Part shown: piece by piece, positions 1 to 6,103 of the stretch
Numbering within the stretch: position 1 is the first letter of the stretch
Layout: each line of letters begins with the position of its first letter
Assembly (NCBI GenBank): GCA_019348305.1
Contig: JAHWJQ010000073.1
Coordinates: 1-9,233, forward strand
Origin: Actinomycetota bacterium
Lineage (GTDB): Bacteria; Actinomycetota; Acidimicrobiia; Acidimicrobiales; CADCTF01
DNA: 9,233 bases
Reading direction: 5' to 3'
Notes under the pieces: generated by a model
What the model was told of the DNA's origin: nothing
The model's database searches: none
What the model saw: only the letters and a program-made list of their open reading frames with translations
Made by a program: the position numbers and the translations under genes

Positions 1-183
1 AGCGGGTGGCGGGCACCGGCCGGCGCCGCATCGTGCCACCGGAGCACCCCGACCATCCCGGCCATCCCCCGACTCCCCGGTGGCGGGGCAGGGGCGGCTG
101 AGCGCCAGATCCACCAGGGCCGCCATATGGCCGGAGCCGGCGCCGTCGGCTCCGTCGTCCACTACGGCGACCCGACCGCACAT
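1..183 (-). CDS. Possible partial gene running off the left edge
   Basis: This is a weak call. On the minus strand a frame with no stop runs from ATG at 183 to the edge, beginning MCGRVAVVDDGADGAGSGHM. About seven bases before that ATG is TATGAA, close to an actinobacterial -10 box, which would fit a leaderless start like others in this window. A and T bases in 102-182 concentrate at the second codon position of this frame, as expected of coding DNA here. In 1-65 the bias moves to another phase, which fits a minus frame starting with ATG at 65 (MAGMVGVLRWHD) behind GGGGAG. Either a frameshift or two different genes could explain this. The GSGHM segment faintly recalls the N-terminal glycine-rich loop of nucleotide-sugar hydrolases and glycosyltransferases, but that is too little to name a function. 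A plus-strand gene end ending at TGA 184-186 is also possible. Confidence 0.25.
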   Translation of the reverse strand, partial: MCGRVAVVDDGADGAGSGHMAALVDLALSRPCPATGESGDGRDGRGAPVARCGAGRCPPPA

Positions 184-292
184 TGACAACTTCATAGCCA
201 TGGCGGGGACCAACGGGCCGAGAACCGTTGTGCCGACCGTTGCCGGCGGGCGCGGCGCCCCGATGTCCGCAACTCGTCCCGGAGGGAGGAAG
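184..292. other. Intergenic stretch before the moxR operon
   Basis: No coding-phase signal is visible here. The stretch opens with an AT-rich patch at 182-201, the lowest-GC spot nearby, containing a perfect TTGACA at 183-188. No matching -10 box lies 16-18 bases downstream on the plus strand. Two copies of ACCGTTG at 224-230 and 236-242 sit exactly 12 bases apart and could be an operator or chance. The promoter of the moxR operon is presumably here but I cannot place it. Confidence 0.4.
281..290 (+). promoter_or_regulatory. Strong Shine-Dalgarno before the leader ORF
   Basis: The purine run GGAGGGAGGA ends two bases before the ATG at 293. Its GGAGG at 281-285 is at ideal spacing (7 bases). 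It serves the short frame at 293, not moxR directly, because moxR has no in-frame ATG, GTG or TTG between the stop at 184-186 and its own ATG at 343. moxR lacks a purine-rich site of its own. Confidence 0.55.
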
Positions 293-343
293 ATGATGGG
301 CATCCGACTCAGCCCTCCCACTGCGACGGCGGCTGCCTGCTGA
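293..343 (+). CDS. Possible 16-codon leader ORF coupled to moxR
   Basis: The short frame reads MMGIRLSPPTATAAAC and stops with TGA at 341-343, whose last base is the A of the moxR ATG (TGATG). It has the best Shine-Dalgarno site in the window (281-290), whereas moxR has none. The simplest reading is a mini-cistron that delivers ribosomes to moxR by termination-reinitiation, the same TGATG junction used between moxR and the DUF58 gene. The peptide has no run of a single amino acid suggesting an attenuator and no signal peptide, so its sequence may be unimportant. The same frame is open further upstream to an ATG at 80, but that longer version has poor composition. Function is inferred from layout only. 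Confidence 0.4.
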   Translation: MMGIRLSPPTATAAAC

Positions 344-1335
344 TGGCCGACCACACGTCCCCGAGTCAGGTGCTCGAAGAGGCCCTGTTCGAGGTCAAGC
401 GCGTCGTGGTCGGACAGGACAGGATGATCGAGCGGCTGTTCGTATGCCTCCTCGCTCGGGGCCACTGCCTGCTCGAGGGTGCCCCCGGCCTGGCCAAGAC
501 GCTGGCCGCCGAGAGCGTCGCTCGCGTGATGGGCGGCAAGTTCGCCAGGCTGCAGTTCACCCCCGACCTGGTGCCGGCCGACCTCGTGGGCACGCGGATC
601 TACCGCCCTTCACAGGAGGGCTTCGACGTCGAGCTGGGGCCGGTGTTCGCCAATCTGGTCCTGGCCGACGAGATCAACCGGGCGCCCGCCAAGGTGCAGT
701 CGGCCCTCCTCGAGGTCATGGCCGAGCGGCAGGTGTCGATCGGGGGCACCACGTACCCGGTACCCGAGCCCTTCCTGGTCCTCGCCACCCAGAACCCCAT
801 CGAGAGCGAGGGCGTCTACCCGCTGCCCGAGGCCCAGCGGGACCGGTTCCTCATGAAGGTGTTGGTCGACTACCCCAACGCCAGGGAGGAGACCGAGATC
901 GTCCACCGCATGAGCGTCGACCGGCCCCAGCCCCAGGCGCTGCTCACGGCCCAGAAGCTGCTGGAGTTGCAAGCGGCCAGCGACGCCGTGTTCGTCCACG
1001 ACGCGCTGGTCGACTACGCCGTGCGCCTCGTGCTGGCGACCCGCCAGCCCGCTGAGCACGGCCTGGGCGAGATCGAGGCGCTGATCGCCCACGGAGCCAG
1101 CCCTCGGGCCACCCTGGGGTTGGTGGCGGCCGGGCGGGGGCTCGCCCTGATGCGGGGAAGGGACTACGCGCTGCCCCAGGACGTCTATGACGTGGCACGA
1201 GACGTCCTGCGCCACCGGTTGCTGTTGTCCTACGAGGCCCTGGCCGACGGCGTGAGCGCAGAGGACCTGGTGGAGCGGGTGGTGCGCACCGTGGTGGCGC
1301 CCCGGGTGACGCCGAGCCAGGACGTCGCTTCCTGA
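343..1335 (+). CDS. MoxR-family AAA+ ATPase
   Basis: A cytoplasmic ATPase of 330 residues, the usual length for the MoxR family, whose members act as chaperones that remodel or insert metal into partner complexes using VWA-domain proteins as adaptors. Visible motifs are Walker A GAPGLAKT (46-53), Walker B LVLADE (105-110), sensor 1 ATQNP (148-152), an arginine-rich LPEAQRDRF segment (161-169), and sensor 2 GASPRA (251-256), so ATPase activity is expected to be intact. The ATG at 343 overlaps the stop of a short leader ORF and is the only in-frame start before an upstream stop. Its stop overlaps the next ATG as TGATG, so it is co-translated with the DUF58 gene. The order moxR, DUF58, VWA matches the moxR1 cluster of Mycobacterium tuberculosis (Rv1479-Rv1481). 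The specific substrate cannot be read from sequence. Confidence 0.95.
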   Translation: MADHTSPSQVLEEALFEVKRVVVGQDRMIERLFVCLLARGHCLLEGAPGLAKTLAAESVARVMGGKFARLQFTPDLVPADLVGTRIYRPSQEGFDVELGPVFANLVLADEINRAPAKVQSALLEVMAERQVSIGGTTYPVPEPFLVLATQNPIESEGVYPLPEAQRDRFLMKVLVDYPNAREETEIVHRMSVDRPQPQALLTAQKLLELQAASDAVFVHDALVDYAVRLVLATRQPAEHGLGEIEALIAHGASPRATLGLVAAGRGLALMRGRDYALPQDVYDVARDVLRHRLLLSYEALADGVSAEDLVERVVRTVVAPRVTPSQDVAS

Positions 1336-2231
1336 TGGCCCCGCCGGTGGCGCCCCCAGGCGCCCGAGAGCGATCGCTGCGCCAGCTCGAGCTCGCAGTC
1401 ACGAGGAAGCTGGACGGGCTCCTGCACGGGGACCACCAGGGACTGGTGCCCGGCACCGGGAGCGACCCCGCGGGAGGGCGGCCCTACGAGCCCGGAGACG
1501 ACGTGCGGCGCATGGACTGGAACCTCACCGCCCGCGCCGCCTCGCCCCACGTACGCAACACGGTGGCCGACCGCGAGCTCGAGACCTGGGTGCTGGTCGA
1601 CCGTTCCGCCAGCCTCGACTTCGGCACCTCGGGCTGCGAGAAGCGGGACCTGGCCCACGCGGCCATTGCCGCCTTCGGGTTCCTCACCGTGCGCGACGGC
1701 AACCGGCTGGCGATGGTCGAGTTCGGGCCCGACGGCACCACGGTCCATCCTCCCCGTAGCGGCCGAGAGGTCGTTCTGTGCGCTCTCCACCGCCTGGAGC
1801 GCGAGCCGCGCGCTGGGCCCGGGAGCGCGCCGCTGGCCGAGGGGCTGCGCACTCTGAGGCTGGCGGCGCGGCGGCGCGGCCTTGTCGTGGTCGTGACCGA
1901 CCTTCTCGACGCCAGCCCCTGGGAGCGAGAGCTGCGGGCGCTGGCCACCCGCCACGAGGTGGTGGTGGTTGAGGTGCGCGACCCGCGGGAGGCCGAGCTG
2001 CCCGAAGTGGGCCTGGTGACGCTCGTCGACCCCGAGAGCGGAAGGCTCCTCGAGGTCCAGACCGGCTCCCGTCGGCTCCGCGCCCGCTTCGCGGAGGCGG
2101 CGGCTCGCAGACGGGAGCAGACGGCCAGGGCGGTGAGGGCGACGGGGGCAGGGCATCTCGTTCTTTCCACCGACCGAGACTGGATGCTCGACGTCGTGCG
2201 CTACGTCGCTTCGAAAAGGCGCCGGCGATGA
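1335..2231 (+). CDS. DUF58 domain protein of the MoxR operon
   Basis: A 298-residue protein with the DUF58 signature at about 47-67 (GGRPYEPGDDVRRMDWNLTA), followed by a VWA-like fold. A DxSxS metal-site motif is present as DRSAS (89-93), and a second acidic strand VVVTDLLD fits the later metal-site aspartate. I see no transmembrane helix or signal peptide, so this looks like a soluble form; many DUF58 proteins carry N-terminal helices. DUF58 proteins are consistently encoded beside MoxR ATPases and are thought to be their adaptors or substrates, but the biochemical role is not settled. The gene starts inside the moxR stop (TGATG) and ends in a four-base ATGA overlap with the VWA gene, strong evidence for one polycistronic unit. 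The C-terminus is very basic (SKRRRR). Confidence 0.93.
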   Translation: MAPPVAPPGARERSLRQLELAVTRKLDGLLHGDHQGLVPGTGSDPAGGRPYEPGDDVRRMDWNLTARAASPHVRNTVADRELETWVLVDRSASLDFGTSGCEKRDLAHAAIAAFGFLTVRDGNRLAMVEFGPDGTTVHPPRSGREVVLCALHRLEREPRAGPGSAPLAEGLRTLRLAARRRGLVVVVTDLLDASPWERELRALATRHEVVVVEVRDPREAELPEVGLVTLVDPESGRLLEVQTGSRRLRARFAEAAARRREQTARAVRATGAGHLVLSTDRDWMLDVVRYVASKRRRR

Positions 2232-3187
2232 CGTTCCTCGCCCCCCATTGGCTCGGCCTGCTGGCCGTGATCGCGGTACTCGCCTCGGCCTACGTGGTCC
2301 TGCAGGGCCGACGCCGGCACTACGCCGTCCGGTTCACCAACCTCGACCTGCTCGCCTCGGTCGCTCCTCGCCGTCCCGGCTGGCGCCGGCACCTCCCAGC
2401 GGCCGCCATGGGGCTGGCCGCTGTCGCCCTCGCCGTAGGACTGGCTCGACCCGCCCGGGAGATCCGGGTAGCCGAGGAGGCGGCCACGTTGATGCTGGTG
2501 GTCGATGTGTCAGTTTCCATGGACGCCACCGACGTGGCCCCCACGCGTCTGGCGGCCGCGATCGAGGCTGGTCGCGCATTCGTCCACGGGCTGCCCGACG
2601 GGCTGCTCGTCGGCCTGGTGTCGTTCGACCGGGGCACTCGGGTCATGTCACCGACCCGCGACCACGAGGCGGTGCAGGTGGCTCTGCATCGGCTGACCAC
2701 CGGCCCCGGCACGGCCGCCGGCGAAGCGATCTACGCGGCTCTTGACGCCATCGCTTCCGTCGCCGGCGGGCCACCTCCGAGGGGCAAGGCGGCGGGGGAG
2801 CAGACGGCAGCGATTGTGCTGCTCTCCGATGGCGTCACGACCGTGGGACGGCCGGTCGAGCTCGCAGCAGCAGCGGCCGCCGACCAGCGGGTGCCGGTCA
2901 CCACCATCGCCTTCGGGACTGCTGGGGGAACGGTCATGGTGCAGGGCGAGCCCATCCCTGTCCCTGCTGACCCGCTGACCATGGCGGCGGTGGCCGAGAC
3001 CACCGGCGGGCGCTTCTTCGAGGCCTTCTCGGCCGGCGAGCTGCGCAGCGTCTATTCCGACATCGGCTCCCGGGTCGGCTTCCGCACCGAGCGGCGCGAG
3101 ATCGGCATGACCTTCGTCGCAGTCGGCGCCGGGTTGCTCCTCCTCGCCCTCGCCGCGTCGCTGTTCTGGTCCGGCCGGATGCTGTGA
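2228..3187 (+). CDS. Membrane-anchored VWA-domain protein (BatA-like)
   Basis: A 319-residue protein with the BatA layout: two N-terminal membrane segments (about 8-25 and 54-74), a VWA domain from about 88, and a C-terminal membrane segment (about 296-314). The MIDAS metal site looks complete: DVSVS at 93-97, the threonine in GPGTAAGEA (T162), and aspartate D201 in LLSDG. Family members bind divalent metal and are membrane-tethered partners of MoxR ATPases. The ATG at 2228 overlaps the DUF58 stop as ATGA, so expression is coupled. This is the last gene of the operon: there is no BatB, BatD or TPR protein after it, unlike the longer Bat operons of Bacteroidetes and Proteobacteria, but as in the short actinobacterial version. 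The next gene is convergent, three bases away, with no obvious terminator hairpin. Confidence 0.92.
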   Translation: MTFLAPHWLGLLAVIAVLASAYVVLQGRRRHYAVRFTNLDLLASVAPRRPGWRRHLPAAAMGLAAVALAVGLARPAREIRVAEEAATLMLVVDVSVSMDATDVAPTRLAAAIEAGRAFVHGLPDGLLVGLVSFDRGTRVMSPTRDHEAVQVALHRLTTGPGTAAGEAIYAALDAIASVAGGPPPRGKAAGEQTAAIVLLSDGVTTVGRPVELAAAAAADQRVPVTTIAFGTAGGTVMVQGEPIPVPADPLTMAAVAETTGGRFFEAFSAGELRSVYSDIGSRVGFRTERREIGMTFVAVGAGLLLLALAASLFWSGRML

Positions 3188-3190
3188 GTG

Positions 3191-4060
3191 TCAGGGCCGG
3201 TTCGCTGGCGAGGCCGCGGGCCACCGCAGGATGGCGGCGGGAACAACGGGCAGTGGCGGGCGCAGCGCTCCCGGCCGGCCCACCAGCCAGCCGGTGAGGA
3301 GCCGGGTCAGCTCGGCGTTCGCCTCCGGGTCGTCACCCAACAGGAGCAGGTCCGCATACTGCTCGGTCGCCTCGGCAACGCTGGTGAAGCGGGTGTTCGT
3401 GGCGACCTCCACCACCTCGGCCTCGGCGGGCAGGCCCAGGTCGCGCAGCACCTCGAGCGCGTCGAGGTAGGTGGGCCCGAGCCGCCGCGGCCGCCCGTGG
3501 AAGCGGCGCCACAGCGGGTCGGTCACCGTCTCGCCGCTCATCGCGTTCATGTAGACGAAGCCCACCCCGTGCTCGCGCTCGCGACTCGCCTCCATCTTGG
3601 CCAGGAAGGCCTCGGCATCGGCGATGAGGGGCAGGACGTAGGAGCACATGACGACATCGGCCGGTGCCACCTTTGCCTCCTGCCAGGAAGCGGCCACCGC
3701 CCGCACGTTGCGCAGCCCCTGCTCGCGGGCCTGGCGGCGCACCAGCGAGATCATCACCGGGCTCAGGTCCACCGCCGTCACCCGCCGAACGTGGGGAGCC
3801 AGGGCCAGGGCGAAGCGGCCGGGGCCCGACCCCACGTCGACCACATGGGAGTCGGCCCGCACCACCCGCCTGACCCGCCGGAGGAACGGGTCCTTGGCGG
3901 CGGTGCCGGCAGTGCGATCCGCGAAGCGGTGAGCACGGCGGTCCCAGAACTCCCGGCCCGTCGGCACCTTTGCCGGGCTGAGCGCCTCGGCCTCCTCCAG
4001 GCGGGCGATCACCAGCCGGCGCCACCTCGTCGCTGCCCGCATGGCCCCACAGCCTGTCAC
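3191..4060 (-). CDS. Class I SAM-dependent methyltransferase
   Basis: A soluble 289-residue protein with a Rossmann-fold methyltransferase core. Motif I is VVDVGSGPG (73-81), the SAM-binding loop. The acidic residue after strand 2 is D98 in VTAVDLSPVMI, and the motif IV region is ADVVMCSYVLPLI (134-146). The N-terminal WDRRAHRFAD segment (39-48) is a common lead-in for this class. The substrate is not identifiable. I used GTG at 4060; an ATG at 4042 (residue 7) is an alternative, with CAGGCT eight bases before it resembling a weak leaderless -10. The gene is divergent from the unknown gene at 4112 with about 50 bases between, and convergent with the MoxR operon with a three-base gap. Nothing in the context ties it to either neighbour. 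Confidence 0.85.
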   Translation of the reverse strand: MTGCGAMRAATRWRRLVIARLEEAEALSPAKVPTGREFWDRRAHRFADRTAGTAAKDPFLRRVRRVVRADSHVVDVGSGPGRFALALAPHVRRVTAVDLSPVMISLVRRQAREQGLRNVRAVAASWQEAKVAPADVVMCSYVLPLIADAEAFLAKMEASREREHGVGFVYMNAMSGETVTDPLWRRFHGRPRRLGPTYLDALEVLRDLGLPAEAEVVEVATNTRFTSVAEATEQYADLLLLGDDPEANAELTRLLTGWLVGRPGALRPPLPVVPAAILRWPAASPANRP

Positions 4061-4097
4061 GACGCTGCCACCGGCCCCCGGTCGCCCGGTGCCCCGC

Positions 4098-4103
4098 TAG
4101 CTT
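4098..4103 (+). promoter_or_regulatory. Predicted -10 box for a leaderless transcript
   Basis: TAGCTT matches the TAnnnT -10 pattern of actinobacterial housekeeping promoters and ends eight bases before the GTG at 4112. That puts the expected transcription start at or next to the start codon, and no ribosome binding site is present. I see no convincing -35. Confidence 0.5.
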
Positions 4104-4111
4104 TTCGCCTC

Positions 4112-4594
4112 GTGCCGCGGTTCGGGAGGAAGCAGCCACGGACGATCCCGCTCGAGACGCCGTCGCTGCACCGCTCCCCCCAGCCCGACGTGGACGCGCT
4201 GCACAACCAGTCCCACGAGACCCACGCCTTCATCCAGGTGGCCCGGGACCACGGCCGCACCACGGCCACCAGGGAGGCGGCGGCCCCCATCGTGTCGCGC
4301 CTGGTGCAGCGGCTCCCCAACGGCGCCGGCGTCGACCACTCCCAGGCCGTTGAGGCGCTGACGGAGGCCGTGTGCCTCGGCCTCGGCTTGGCCGACATCG
4401 AGACCTACAGCGGCATGGCTCCAATGGGCATGAGCGACGTGCGCATCTGGAACGCCGTCATCATGTCCAAGGACATCTTCAGCGCCTTTCCCGAGGCGAT
4501 GGGAGACGTGTTGTTCTTCGCTGTGCAGGCCGGTTACTACGTCGGCCGCAACGGCCCCGGTGCTCTCGCCTCGGTGCTCGGCGCATCGTCCTGA
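4112..4594 (+). CDS. Uncharacterised 160-residue protein
   Basis: I do not recognise this protein. It begins VPRFGRKQPRTIPLE, with a short basic and proline-containing N-terminus, then becomes a mainly helical soluble protein with no signal peptide or clear membrane helix. Notable stretches are HNQSHETHAFIQVARDHG (about 31-48), a glycine, methionine and aspartate segment ending in DVRIWNAV (about 110-117), and an aromatic C-terminal part, LFFAVQAGYYVGRNGPG. The start is chosen because a TAnnnT box lies just upstream and good codon usage begins there. The same frame stays open further upstream to 3188, but only as antisense of the methyltransferase. GC at third positions is very high throughout, supporting a real gene. 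Its last 58 bases overlap the 3' end of the convergent M23 peptidase gene. Confidence 0.75.
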   Translation: MPRFGRKQPRTIPLETPSLHRSPQPDVDALHNQSHETHAFIQVARDHGRTTATREAAAPIVSRLVQRLPNGAGVDHSQAVEALTEAVCLGLGLADIETYSGMAPMGMSDVRIWNAVIMSKDIFSAFPEAMGDVLFFAVQAGYYVGRNGPGALASVLGASS

Positions 4595-5958
4595 CGGGGA
4601 GCGTCGGGGCCGCCCGGCGCAGCATCGCTCCCCGCCGCACGCCGGGCCGAACGTCGCAGCCGGTGCCTCCGGGTCCCGTTGGCCCCCGGCGGAGCCAGCT
4701 CGACCGGGGCATCGCCGGCTGCGGTGTCGCCGGCCGGGGGGCCCTCGAGCAGTCGGCGCTGCCGGCCCCGACGCGACGACGGGAGGCTGGCGGTGGTCCC
4801 GAGCACGGGCGTCAGGCACGCGACCATGAGGACGAGGAGGGCGGCCAGGCCCAACAGGGGCACACTCACCGCCGGCTGCGTCTCGGACAGGAGCAGGCCC
4901 TTGCGGGCGGCGAGGCCCAGGCTCGGTGCCACGAGCGCGGGATCGACACTTTCCTCGGCGGCGGACGGAGGGGGTGGCGGGTTGGCCGCCTTGTAGGCGG
5001 CGACGACCGCGTCGAGGTTCTGCATCGCCTCGTCCAGGTACGCGTCGAGCAGCGCCTTGGGGTCGGCCGCCGGCAGCACCGTGCCCGGCCGCACCGGCGC
5101 CGGCACGATCTTGGTCGTCTGGCGCTTGCCCTTGCCCACGGTCACCACCTTGACGGCTGGGTGCACCTCGAAGTGCAGGTGCGGCGAGCCGCCGGCGGCG
5201 TTGCCCGAGCTACCGACGTAGCCGACGATGTCACCCACTGCCACGCTCTGGCCGTCGCGCAAGCCCTCGGGCCACCCGGCGAGGTGGGCCATGTAGAAGT
5301 AGGTGCCATCGGGCTGCACCACGTAGGTGGAAAGGCCCCCGAGGCCGCCATTGGAGAGGCGCACGACGCCTTCGGTGGGCGACCGCAGCGGCGTCCCCTG
5401 GTCGGCGAAGAGATCGGTGCCCAAGTGCAGGCGCCAGTCGGGCCCGAAGCGGGGGAACCACCAGTCGTGGCTGTAATGGGCATACCCGGCGACGGGGAAT
5501 CGGCCCATCCCCACCCGCATGGCTTCTTCCTGGGACATGCCCAGGTCGGTGAGCTGGCGCAGCCCCTCCATCAGCGCCCTGGTGTTGCGGGGACCGGAGC
5601 GCTTCACCGACCGGCTGAGGGCTGCAAGGTGCTCGGGGAACGGTCCCACTCCGGCGGGCGGCACCACGCCCTCACCTCCGCCGTCACCGGGGATGGGGGG
5701 GAGGTTGGGCTGGGCCGGCGGGTCGGCGGGCTTGGGCTTGGGTGCCGGCGCCCCCGGCGGGGGCGCGGGCACCGGCGACGGCGCCACCGGCTCGAGCGGC
5801 GAGGTCGTGGTTGTCGCCGGCTCCCCGGCCGTCGTGGAGGTCGCCTCCATGGGTGGCAGCACAGGCTCCTCCACCTGGGCCCGCACGCCGCCCGCGCCGG
5901 CCAAGAGGAACCCCGCTACCGCCAGGATGATTGTCGTTCCCGCCGCAATGCGCCGCAT
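4537..5958 (-). CDS. Secreted, membrane-anchored M23 (LytM-type) peptidase
   Basis: A 473-residue cell-wall peptidase, expected to cut peptide cross-links of peptidoglycan outside the membrane. In order: a signal peptide MRRIAAG to VRA (1-27) with a likely cleavage before Q28; a proline, alanine and threonine-rich linker (about 30-105); a helical stretch (about 108-150); the M23 domain (about 152-270); an ANPPPPP linker (325-331); a hydrophobic helix (about 365-387); and a basic, disordered tail. Zinc and catalytic residues are intact: H178 and D182 in HLGTD, H225 in YMAHLAG, and H260 and H262 in PHLHFE, so this is not a degenerate EnvC/NlpD-type activator. The ATG at 5958 is chosen because it opens the signal peptide; the frame is open 49 codons further but that part lacks such features. 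The 3' end overlaps the convergent gene by 58 bases. Confidence 0.9.
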   Translation of the reverse strand: MRRIAAGTTIILAVAGFLLAGAGGVRAQVEEPVLPPMEATSTTAGEPATTTTSPLEPVAPSPVPAPPPGAPAPKPKPADPPAQPNLPPIPGDGGGEGVVPPAGVGPFPEHLAALSRSVKRSGPRNTRALMEGLRQLTDLGMSQEEAMRVGMGRFPVAGYAHYSHDWWFPRFGPDWRLHLGTDLFADQGTPLRSPTEGVVRLSNGGLGGLSTYVVQPDGTYFYMAHLAGWPEGLRDGQSVAVGDIVGYVGSSGNAAGGSPHLHFEVHPAVKVVTVGKGKRQTTKIVPAPVRPGTVLPAADPKALLDAYLDEAMQNLDAVVAAYKAANPPPPPSAAEESVDPALVAPSLGLAARKGLLLSETQPAVSVPLLGLAALLVLMVACLTPVLGTTASLPSSRRGRQRRLLEGPPAGDTAAGDAPVELAPPGANGTRRHRLRRSARRAAGSDAAPGGPDAPRQDDAPSTEARAPGPLRPT

Positions 5959-5989
5959 CAACTTGCCAAGGCCCCCCCGGGTCCCGGGC

Positions 5990-5995
5990 AGCGTA
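5990..5995 (-). promoter_or_regulatory. Possible -10 box of the M23 peptidase gene
   Basis: Read on the minus strand this is TACGCT, a TAnnnT match about 31 bases before the ATG at 5958. Upstream of it lie GTTAC (complement of 5993-5997) and GTAAC (complement of 6013-6017), an inverted pair with a 15-base loop. The spacing also loosely resembles an ECF sigma-factor promoter. No strong ribosome binding site is seen. Confidence 0.3.
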
Positions 5996-6093
5996 ACCTC
6001 CCACCCCCACCCGTTACCAGTGTCGGGCCATGGGTGCCGCGACGGCGGGGCGGGTAGTGGTGTGGGAACAGGGCGTGGCATCGACACCACAGC

Positions 6094-6101
6094 GAGGGAG
6101 G
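6094..6101 (+). promoter_or_regulatory. Ribosome binding site of the DUF2071 gene
   Basis: The purine run GAGGGAGG lies two to five bases before the ATG at 6104, depending on which part pairs. It decides this start over the many upstream codons in the same open frame and contrasts with the leaderless-type starts of neighbouring genes. Confidence 0.6.
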
Positions 6102-6103
6102 AC

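Noticed and set aside
183..188. TTGACA as a -35 box for the moxR operon
   Set aside because: No -10-like sequence lies 16-18 bases downstream; that position is GC-rich.
80..343. Plus-strand ORF of 87 codons before moxR
   Set aside because: Composition is poor (Pro, Ala, Thr, Arg-rich), its phase does not match the A/T codon signal in 102-182, and only its last 16 codons have a ribosome binding site.
3188..4111. Upstream extension of the 160-residue gene
   Set aside because: It lies antisense to the methyltransferase, which has clear SAM-binding motifs; the -10 box and good coding begin at 4098-4112.
4372..6057. Long plus-strand ORF of 561 codons
   Set aside because: It is antisense to the M23 peptidase, which has a signal peptide and full catalytic motifs; long antisense frames are expected at this GC content.
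5959..6103. c-di-AMP (ydaO-type) riboswitch, often found before wall-hydrolase genes
   Set aside because: The predicted leader of the M23 gene is only about 25-30 bases and shows no such fold.
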